This document shows positions 7,518 to 15,191 of a DNA stretch of 15,191 nucleotides, piece by piece. The notes beneath the pieces were generated by a model. It was not told where the DNA came from. It saw only the letters and a list, made by a program, of their open reading frames with translations, and ran no database searches. Location: positions 836,110-851,300 of the forward strand of contig KQ482066.1 in NCBI GenBank assembly GCA_001430745.1, read 5' to 3'. Each line of letters starts with the position of its first letter. Position 1 is the stretch's first letter. Both the position numbers and the translations under genes were made by a program. The DNA is from Auxenochlorella pyrenoidosa. Taxonomy: Eukaryota; Chlorophyta; Trebouxiophyceae; Chlorellales; Chlorellaceae.

Positions 7518-10500
7518 TCATCGCCGACGCCGCCGCTCCCCACGAATGCCGGGGCCGTCGATGCCTCCTTGCCGGCTGCCCTCTGCGCTCCCGCTGCCCT
7601 TGCTGCTGGCCCCTTCCGTGCCGCCTGCAGCCTGCCCTGCGTCCGCAGCCTCCTCGTCGTCTGCCGCGCTCGCTGCCTGGCCTGTGGCTGCCTCGGGGCT
7701 GGCAGCGCTGCCGCCGGCATCGACGCTGTCTGAGCCGCTCCCCGCGGGGGCAGGGGCGGGGGCTTTGATGATCGAAGTTGCACCCCAGTACTTTGTGGGC
7801 ACGCTCATGTCCACATAGAGCGGTTTGTACTGGCCCTTCAGCTTCCCATGCGACACCCGGTGCTTGTACCTGAGGCAGAGCGGGGGCCCATGGGGTGGGA
7901 GGAGGGATGGTGGGGCGCACGACAGGGTCCGCAAGCGACAAGCGCGTGCGAGCATACCGACAGGACGCAGGCAGGGGGGAGGGACTTGCGGCAGGGGTGT
8001 AGGCAAGCGCGTGGCAGTGTGCGCAGAAAGTGAAGAAAGGCATTGCAGGCCCCAGCTCACATGTACTGCTCGCCAAGCATGCGCTGCAGCACCTGCAATA
8101 TAGGTGATGCAGACGCGGGCGGAGGGAGCGCCAAGTCACCAGCGTGCACAACTGCATGGCGCCTACATTTGACAGCCCCCAGCGGAGCACCCGATTCACC
8201 ACCAACCTGGTGCTGGCACCCCGGCCAGGGCAAACCAGCACGCCCAAACTTGGTGACGAGCCTGTGGGCGCTGCTCGCACCCCACAGGCTGTGCCCTCCC
8301 TCCCTCTCTCGCACCCACTCAACCCCCACACGCGCACACACACACTCTCTCTTGCCTGCAGGTTGCGCTCGTACATCTCGGCGCGCAGGGCGGCCAGGCC
8401 CACGCGCTTGGCCTCGCGCAGCTCCGGGTCCAGGCCCAGCACCCACAGCATGGCCTCCACATCCGTCATCGGCTCGTCCGCCAGGAACACGGCGCTCTCC
8501 TCCAGGAAGCTGGGGGCGGGTGGGGTGGGGTGTGGGTGGGATGTGTGTGTGGGGGTGGGGGTGGGGGGGTATTGTGTGTGTGGGGTGGGATGTGGGGTGG
8601 GGGCTGACGGGCGCAGGGGCTGGCACAGGAAGCTGGAGCCCAGTGGGGTGGGATGTGGGGTGTTGTGGGGGTGGGGGTGCGGCGGGGGCGACAATTGCAG
8701 GGGGCTGGCTCACTGCAGGACGGTCATCCACAGTGCAGGCCAGCTCCTTGCTGCACCTGAAGGCGCGCCGGCGTGGGCAGCCCCCAGGTCCCAGCAACGC
8801 TGCCTGCTCCCGCTCTCAGCTCCCAGCGCTGCCTGCACGTGCGCTGGAGCCAGACATGCCACACCTCTGCGCGTGCCCCGCTGCGAGCGCGGCGCCGCCC
8901 TCACTTGTACGACTTGAGCATGTAGCGGTGCGAGATGAGCGGCGTGCCGGAGATGAGGCTGGCCCCGATGGAGGAGGAGCCCTTGTTGATGTAGTAGGCG
9001 TCGTTGGCAAAGGCGGGCGCCACCGCGATGCACGAGTGCAGCACCTCATAGTACTCCTGCACCGCATACGGCAGGCCCCCCGGGCCGTCAGCTGGGGTGA
9101 TGACAGGCAACCGCACGCCCACAATAAGGCGCTGGTGCAGAAACCCGTTCTGCCATCGCAACGACGGGTCAACAAACGTGTGTATACGCCTCCCCGGCCT
9201 CCCGCCTCACCCCCCCGCTGCCCCCTAGCATCGGCCCACGAGCCAAGAGGGTCGGCGCGGCCTCCGCAGCAGTGCGCGGGTGCCCGCTGGCAGCACACAG
9301 CCCCACACACTCCCTGTCTCCCCGCTGCGGCGCCGCCCACCTGGAAGGGCAGGCTGGCATACTGCACCAGCATGCCGGCGTCCACCAGCTCCTGCGGGAT
9401 CTGCACCACCGACTTGTCCTTGCGGCCGCCGCCCTTGCCCAGGATGACGACGCTCAGGTTGCGCGCCAGCAGCTCCTCCTTGTGCGCCAGCATCTCGCCA
9501 AAAATTGTGTTGTAGTTGCGCCGCGCGGGGTCGACCTTGCCCTGCAGGGGGATGAGCAGGTGAGGGTGAGGGCGGGGGCTTGGCCGGGGGCGCGAGGGCG
9601 GCGGCGGGGGCCTGCTGGTGGCATACAGTATGTGAGCCTCTGTTCCCTGCTTTGTGTGGCAAGCAAGGGTCGAAGCGACAACGTGGGGAAGCTGTGCAAG
9701 GCACCGCCGAATTGATAAGGCAATGGCAGTCTGCACAGCAGGCTGAGTCTTCAGCGCCGCACCTGGATGCAGAAGCTGCGCCGCTGGGAGGGGTCGGCAA
9801 CCGCCGCTGGCGCCGCCTCCGCCTGCCACTTGCTGCCGCGGTCGCAGGCGGGCTGCACCGACTGCCAGCTGCCTGGTGTGCACTCCTCTGGGTAGATGAC
9901 GGGCATCATGGGTGCGATCCAGTCCAGCTCGGCCTGAGTGCCAGGCAGGCGGGGCGCAGGAGAGTTCACGCCTGGCAGCGTGCGAGGGGAGAGGCACGGG
10001 CGCGGGGCAGAACGCCAAGCCGGGACCCAGAACGTTGCAGGCAGGCGAGGCCAGGAGATGTAGGAAATACCCAATGAACCGACAACATTGGCGCTGGCTG
10101 ATACCAAGGCCCGGGGATGCAAACCTCACGTGCCTCCGCCCTGCGCACCTCAACGCCCTGCGCTGCCAGCACCTCCTTGGCATAGTTGCCCACGTGCGGC
10201 GAGATGGCCAGCAGGCGGATGTCGTGGTCTGTCACCATGCTGGCAACCTCGGTGTTGTTCAAGTACTCTGGGTTGTGCACCTGCAGAGGGGAAGTCGCGA
10301 GGCCGAGGGCTTCTGACAGCAGCCAAGTGTGCCTCGCCGGGTGGTTGCGTTGCAGGAAGCTGCGCTGGGCAGGGCATGATGCCCCTCTGGGTCCGTAGCA
10401 CCTTCAGTGCTCTGTCTCATGAAAGCTGCACAGCTGGGCTGCAGCAGGTGGCGTCACGCCAAGCCTGCCAACCCTGGAAACGGCTCCGCCTCAGCGCCCG

Positions 10501-11975
10501 CTGTGCCAGGCCTCACCAGCGCGATGTAGCGCTGCGGCAGGCCCAGGCGCAGCAGCTCGCGCAGCGTGGGGTCGTGGCAGGTGGGGAAGGTGGCCACCAC
10601 GATGTTGTCGTACTCGTGGAAGTGCTCGAAGAAGCGCTCAAACTTCCTGCGCAGCCGGGGCAGGCGTCGGCCGCGCAAGCCAGCATCGGCCCCCTGTGGC
10701 AGCAGTGCGCTGGGGCGCGCCAGCATGCGCGCGCGCAGCCTGCCGGCGCAACACATGCAACCAGCATGCCGCGTGGACCTCCCCCACATCACGCAGCAGC
10801 TAACAACTCACCTGCTGCCGGCCTCCTGTGCTGGGAGCAGCTACCCCGGAGCCTTCATCACATGCCCCGTGCCTGCCACCCCCTCCCATATGGCACATGT
10901 GTGGTGCCGAGGGGCACAACTCGCCCACTCGAAGCCCTTCCAGAAGTATCGCCCACCTGAAGCCCTTCCAGAAGTAGGGGTTGATGACGTCGCCCATGTC
11001 GAAGGGGTCGTCCCGCGTGAACACAGTCACGTTGTGGCGCAGCTTCACAAAGTGGAAGACCGCCACCGCCACCACCTCGGTGTGGTACCTGTTGGTGTCA
11101 CAGGTGCATAGGGGGCTGGCTCGCCACGCTGCTTGCATTTCATGGCAGTGCATGCCTCACATTATGGCCCAGCAGCAGGGGCGCAGGGCACACAGGGGGT
11201 GCACCTGTGAGCGCACAACAGCGCGGGGCACAGGCACGGCGACCTGCCCCGGTGGCATGGCAAGCCACCGGGGCCGCAGCCAGGCAAGCAGCACCAGCCC
11301 GGTAGCTTGGGCGAGGAAGGAGTGCCAGCAATTTCAAAGTGGGTGCAGGCAAATCAAGGCGCACCGCCTGCCGTGTGCTCCTGGATGGCCAGGGCGGCTG
11401 CGCACACCGGGCAGCCTCACCGCACAAAGTTGAGGATGGCAGTCTTGGGCTTTCGGTAAGTGGGGTTGCCTAGCTCAGGGTCCAGCCCTGCAGCCACTGC
11501 AGCCTGCACACCAGGCCGAACAGGCAGCAGCGGCGGCAGCGCTGGTTCATGGTTTTGTCTAATTGTGGCCCTCCAGTGCCCCTTGTGGCCACCACTGGCA
11601 GCAGTAGAAACACATGACAGGACCCAGAAGGTCCAGGACAGAAACCATCTGCCGGGATGTGCGCAATCAAGTGGCTGGCGGCATCAGCGAGCCGCCAGGC
11701 CCTGGGTCCTGCTGCTGTCCAACCTGGTACTGCGCCTCCATGGTCGTGGTCAGGTCCAGGATCTTCACTGGGCATCCCTTCAGCGACCAGGCCTCCAGCG
11801 CGGGGTCTGGGCGCAGCGCCGTGTTGTTGAGCACCAGCGCCGCCGCCGCCAGCGCCGCCACCGCCACCAGCGAGTTCCGACGCAGAACACCGCGCCGCCG
11901 CCCCGCATGGGTGGGCGTGGAGCCTGCCGAGGAGTAGCCCGCGGCATGGGCCGCTGTAGCGCTGCCCTTCCACAT
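7518..11975 (-). CDS. Gene E: putative type II membrane GT-B glycosyltransferase (11 exons)
   Basis: Exons on the - strand: 11975-11724, 11503-11421, 11088-10957, 10646-10517, 10280-10149, 9933-9763, 9541-9341, 9056-8905, 8509-8356, 8092-8061 and 7869-7518. All junctions agree in phase and give ~596 residues. A short basic N-terminus (RRRGVLRRN) precedes one hydrophobic segment (about residues 35-49), as in a type II ER/Golgi anchor. Likely lumenal sequons NNT, NVT and NLS support this. GT-B-like features follow in order: a strand-rich N-terminal half (VVAVAVFHFVKLRHNVTVF), IRLLAISPHVGNYAKEVL (~220-238), then a C-terminal half starting FCIQGKVDPARRNY (~297-310), the strand LSVVILGKG and the nucleotide-sugar-site-like KGSSSIGASLISGTPLI (~392-408). 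The last ~85 residues are low-complexity Ala/Gly/Ser. Donor sugar and acceptor are unknown. Family assignment is from motif shape only. One intron appears to be GC-AG, and the exon 8 start is ambiguous. Confidence 0.8.
8511..8698. repeat. G-rich minisatellite-like intron sequence
   Basis: The intron between exons 8 and 9 of gene E is made of irregular repeats of GTGGGGTGGGATGTGGGG type on the + strand, so it is C-rich on the transcribed RNA. There are many runs of three or more G with short loops, which fits G-quadruplex formation. The 10-mer AGGAAGCTGG, which includes the exon 9 acceptor, occurs at 8504-8513 and again at 8627-8636, suggesting segmental duplication inside the intron. Confidence 0.75.
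10921..10976. repeat. 28-bp tandem duplication over a splice donor of gene E
   Basis: Bases 10921-10948 and 10949-10976 are two adjacent 28-base copies that differ only at two neighbouring positions (TC versus CT). On the coding strand the unit covers the last 20 bases of exon 3 plus the first 8 of the intron. The copy used keeps CAG|GTGGGC; the downstream copy has CGAGTGGGC instead. Confidence 0.9.
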
Positions 11976-12238
11976 TTCCTTTGCCAGCTGCTGGCAGACG
12001 ACGTCAGCCGACTGAGGCTCGGCGCCCTGGGTCGCACTTGATGGCAACAAGGTGCGAGCGCAATCGGGGAACGGTACAATGCCACTCAAGTTTCGAGTTC
12101 TGTTGTCGCGACATCGTGCTTCGTGTGCTGGGCACGAAAGCAGCCTCTGCTTGCACTGCAAGGCACACTTTGCAGAGGGTCGCCGTCCGATCGCCAAGCT
12201 GGAGTAGAGGGCAGAGGTCCGGCAGCGGGGAGGCCAAC
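11976..12238. promoter_or_regulatory. Putative bidirectional promoter between genes E and F
   Basis: The 263 bases between the two divergent start codons must hold both 5' UTRs and both promoters. A TGACGTCG sequence (- strand, near 11999-12006) contains the ACGT core used by bZIP factors. No TATA box is visible. The reading frame of gene E is open upstream of its chosen ATG as far as another ATG at 12197, so a longer N-terminus is possible. Confidence 0.4.
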
Positions 12239-15156
12239 ATGGCTTCCGACTTTGCGCCCGGCTTCACGTTCGAGGGCTTTGGAGGGGGCGAGGACGAGGC
12301 ACAGGCCCCTTGGGAATTCGGAGGTGAGAATTGCACCTCTTTCCACGCCTTCGAGAGAGCGCCGCAACATGCAACCCCAGCATGCTGCTCCCTGCAGCTC
12401 CTGGGCTCCAGCAGAATGCTCAATAAAGCTTTAAAATTGCATGCAGTGAAGCGATGCCGTTCCTAGCGCACCAGGCTTGCCACTGCCGCCGCTGCCGCCG
12501 CTGCCGCCGCCACACCTGGTACTTGTCTCACCGCCACCCTCCGGAGGTTGAACATGCCCTGCTGTGTGTTCGCTGCAGGCGCGCTGGCCCAGGCAGAGAA
12601 GGAGGCAGTCGGCGCCAGCAATGCCACGAGTATAGACTACAAGATTGCGCAGCAACTGGCGCGCAACAAGCGGCCAGCAACAAAGCAGGGTGCCAAGCAG
12701 TCCCGCACGCAGGTTAGCCCGCCTTTCAGATTATGTATGACACACGGGTGGAGATTGAGAAAAAGCACGAACCAGCTGCAGCGAGTTGAGTCGGCAGCCC
12801 ATAAGGCTGTGCTCTGCTGTACCGTTGATTGCCGCCACTGCGGCCGCTGGCAGCATCGCTGCCTGCCTGCCCTGAGCCGCTCATTCTGTGCCTTTGCATC
12901 CATGCAGGTCAAGCGGCAGGTAGCAGCGGCACATAGCGACAGCGAAGAGGAGGAGGAGGAGGAGGATGGCAGCGAGGATGACTCCGACGCCCCTCTGCCG
13001 GGCGAGCTGGATGAGTCAGATGATGATGACGAGGCCGACATTGACCTGGAGGGAGCTGCCGGAGCAGGCTCGGAGGAGGAGGATGAGGAGGAGGAAGAGG
13101 AGGAGGAGCAGGCAGGCAGCGGCAGCGAAGAGGAGGAGGAGGAGGAGGGCAGTGAGGACGAGATTGCCAAGGCGGTAATGGAGATGGACAGCGACGACCT
13201 GGCGGCCAGCTCAGATGAGGAGGAGGGGGGCAGCGAGGAGGCGGAGGAGGAGGAGCGGCAGCAGCAAGCGGCGCCTGCGACGGGCAAGCGCAAGCGGGAG
13301 CAGCAGGCGCAGCAGGCGCAGCAGGCGCAGCAGCCGAGGCGCGGCGCGGCTGCGGGTGCCGCCGACGGCGGCGGCGAGGTGGCGAGGCAGCAGGAGCAGC
13401 AGGGCGGCAAGCGGCAGAAGGGCTTCTTTGATGCGGCCCCCAAGGACACTCGCTTCTCAGCAAAGGTGCGAGCGCCGTGGCTGCTCTGCTGGGTTGCCGC
13501 TTCTGCCTGCGGGCCAAGGTCGAGCTGGCCAGCCGGATCAATCAAGTGGCCTTGTCCCGTGTGCCGGCACAAGCCCACAGTGTCAGCACTGTGGCCGTCC
13601 ACCGAGCGAGGTGTTTTGCCTGTTGCCTGCCACCGCTGCCCCCCCGCCTCTGCAGAGCTTTGCCGACCTGCACCTGTCGCGGCCGCTGCTCAAGGCCTGC
13701 CAGGCGCTGGGCTACACCCACCCGACGCCCATCCAGGCCGCCTGCATCCCGCTGGCCCTGGCGGGGCGCGACATCTGCGGCAGCGCCGTCACCGGCAGCG
13801 GCAAGACGGCGGCATTCACCCTGCCGCTGCTGGAGCGCCTGCTCCACCGGTGAGCCCCTCACGCCTGCAGTGTGTGCTTGCCGAGGGCGCGGCTCTGGGG
13901 GACCGCAGGGTCTGCTGAGAGGTGGTAAGGTAGAACACGGCAGGCTGCCAGGGGTGGGGCCCCGGTGGGCCTCCATATTTGGATGGGATGGTCAGGGCAT
14001 CTGTTGACGGTCTGTGCTGCAGTCAGGCAGCCTTGCTGGTGCGAGAGCGCATGCCCCCCCTACAAGCAGCTCGACTCCCTTTTTGTTGGGAGCTTGCTGA
14101 CAGCTGGGTGGAAAGGGGCGGCCCACCTGGCCTGCCAGTACTAAGAATTTTTCCCCCGAAGGGTGGAACGTCATCTGCAGGAGGGCTTGGCTCAGTGAAC
14201 CCAAGTGCGGGCCTGCTGTCCCAGGCTGCCTGCATCTTGCTGCGGCACAGCCCACCCCCACCCCTGGCACAAGCTCCCTGCGTGCAGGAACAAGCGGATG
14301 GCGGCGACATACGTCCTGGTGCTCACGCCGGTCCGTGAGCTGGCGGTGCAGGTGAGGGCAGGCCGCTGCGGGCGGCCTGGGCGGGCTCCAGGGCAGGCGG
14401 GCGCATGTGCAGGCTGACCGCAGGCAGAGGTCCCGGCAGTACGCTTGAACAAGCAGCCCTGCCTGCGGCTTTTTTGGAGCATGATGGAGTGGCTGCTGCT
14501 ATCATGGCTTTGTCAGCTTCGAGTCTTTGTGAGGGCCGAATGCATGTTGATAAACAACAAAGTCGCTCTTGCTGCGCGCCCCTTCTTGCTCCCGCCCCCT
14601 GCAGGTGCACAGCATGGTGCAGAAGCTGGCGCAGTTCACCGACATCCGCGCCGCGCTGGTGGTGGGTGGCCTCAGCCTGCAGGCGCAGGCGGCCACGCTG
14701 CGGGAGCAGCCGGAGATTGTGGTGGCCACGCCGGTGGGTCCCCCACAGGGGCCGGGCTTTGGAGAGGGCAGGGAGGCCGGGGGCGTCGGGTGCGCTTCCC
14801 GGGCGATGTTCGTGCTGGCACGGAGAGGCGAGCCGAGCAGGCAGCAGTTGGCGGCGCCCTGCGGCTGCGGCGCAGGCAGGGACACGCCACGCAGTCCCAC
14901 TCCTCTGCCTGCCTGCTGTGTGCGTTGCTGCCGCTCGTTGGATGGACCAGCTGTGCACCGTCAGCTTCCGGGCTGGGACGTCCGCCGCTGCCTGCCCCGC
15001 GCGCACCTGAACGCGCTTCCCGGCCCGCCCCCCCGCCCGCTGCAGGGCCGCATGATCGACCACCTGCGCAACACGCAGTCTGTGGGGCTTGAGGACCTGG
15101 CGGTGCTGGTTCTGGACGAGGCCGACCGCCTGCTGGAGATGGGGTTTGCAGAGGAG
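12239..15156 (+). CDS. DRS1: DEAD-box ATP-dependent RNA helicase, DRS1/DDX27/RH28 type (5' part)
   Basis: Seven exons are visible: 12239-12323, 12579-12712, 12908-13465, 13656-13849, 14288-14351, 14605-14733 and 15046-15156; the gene continues beyond the window. They give 425 residues in one frame. The start ATG has a strong context (GCCAACATGGC). Residues ~80-230 are a very acidic Glu/Asp/Ser-rich region followed by basic and Gln-rich stretches. The helicase core then starts: Q motif GYTHPTPIQ (~278-286), motif I AVTGSGKT (~303-310), motif Ia TPVRELAVQ (~337-345; the family normally has PTRELA), GG (366-367), TPGR split across exons 6/7, and motif [14 protein letters not shown] (DEAD at 412-415). 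[13 protein letters not shown] before the Q motif and the sequence after DEAD point to the Drs1/DDX27/plant RH28 group, nucleolar factors in large-subunit ribosome assembly. Motifs III-VI lie outside. The last donor (GAG|GTGCGG) is inferred. Confidence 0.95.
12484..12510. repeat. 9-bp tandem repeat (three copies) in helicase intron 1
   Basis: Three adjacent copies of TGCCGCCGC lie in the first intron of the helicase gene, ~70 bases before the exon 2 acceptor. It is a simple-sequence repeat with no visible coding role. Confidence 0.8.
12944..13260. repeat. GAG/GAT/AGC-rich low-complexity tract in helicase exon 3
   Basis: This purine-rich sequence codes for runs of Glu, Asp and Ser on the + strand. 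The same composition produces long artificial Ser/Pro/Leu open frames on the opposite strand. Acidic tracts of this kind occur at the N-terminus of nucleolar assembly factors. Confidence 0.85.
13301..13333. repeat. 9-bp tandem repeat coding QQA in helicase exon 3
   Basis: Three copies of CAGCAGGCG plus a partial fourth code for a Gln-Gln-Ala repeat between the acidic region and the helicase core. Copy-number changes would preserve the frame. Confidence 0.85.
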
Positions 15157-15191
15157 GTGCGGCTGGCTGGGTGGCCGTGAGGGGTGGTGTG

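Noticed and set aside
7495..8694. 399-codon - strand frame beginning with Pro/His/Thr repeats
   Set aside because: It reads through the C-rich minisatellite intron and two other introns. Only its exon 9 portion is in the real frame.
8043..9515. 490-codon + strand open frame across the glycosyltransferase gene
   Set aside because: It runs antisense to exons 7, 8 and 9 and through their introns. The - strand exons join in phase and have recognisable sequence; this frame has neither.
12637..13602. Long - strand frame rich in Ser, Pro and Leu opposite the helicase
   Set aside because: It is the antisense shadow of the GAG/GAT/AGC repeats coding for the acidic region.
1..15191. tRNA, rRNA, CRISPR, transposon ends, telomere repeats
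   Set aside because: No cloverleaf-like box pairs, regular spaced repeats, transposase or reverse transcriptase motifs, long terminal repeats or TTTAGGG arrays were seen by eye.

Overview
The window looks like nuclear DNA of a GC-rich green alga, most likely a Chlorella-clade trebouxiophyte. That placement is inferred from gene style; no marker gene is present. Genes are compact and broken into short exons by spliceosomal introns of roughly 140-550 bases. Acceptors are mostly ctgcag-like, exons are GC-rich, and the one clearly recognisable protein is a plant-type DEAD-box helicase. There are no bacterial operons, rRNA or tRNA genes, CRISPR arrays or recognisable transposons. Every multi-exon model below was built by hand and accepted only where splice sites and codon phase agree across each junction.

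Layout, left to right: (0) the 3' end of an unidentified + strand gene (2-770); (A) a small - strand gene (1458-2245); a stretch of about 1.5 kb with no convincing gene; (B) a second small - strand gene (3766-4472) that looks like a distant tandem paralogue of A; (C) a - strand gene for an ~80-residue protein with a C-terminal membrane segment (4733-5528); (D) a + strand gene for a ~183-residue secreted cysteine-containing protein (5732-7096); (E) an 11-exon - strand gene for a ~596-residue putative type II membrane GT-B glycosyltransferase (7518-11975); (F) the 5' part of a + strand DRS1/DDX27/RH28-type helicase (from 12239, running off the right edge).

C/D and E/F are head-to-head pairs with about 200 and 260 bases between start codons, so each pair probably shares a bidirectional promoter. 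0/A and D/E are convergent. The genes do not form an obvious pathway: F is a predicted nucleolar ribosome-assembly factor, E a predicted secretory-pathway enzyme, D a predicted secreted protein, and A, B, C and 0 are of unknown function.

I found no clear novel multi-gene system. The points most worth a second look are the glycosyltransferase gene (unassigned family, a 28-bp duplication over a splice donor, a probable GC-AG intron, in-frame alternative acceptors, a G-quadruplex-prone intron), the A/B paralogue pair with a matching intron, and a changed residue in helicase motif Ia.
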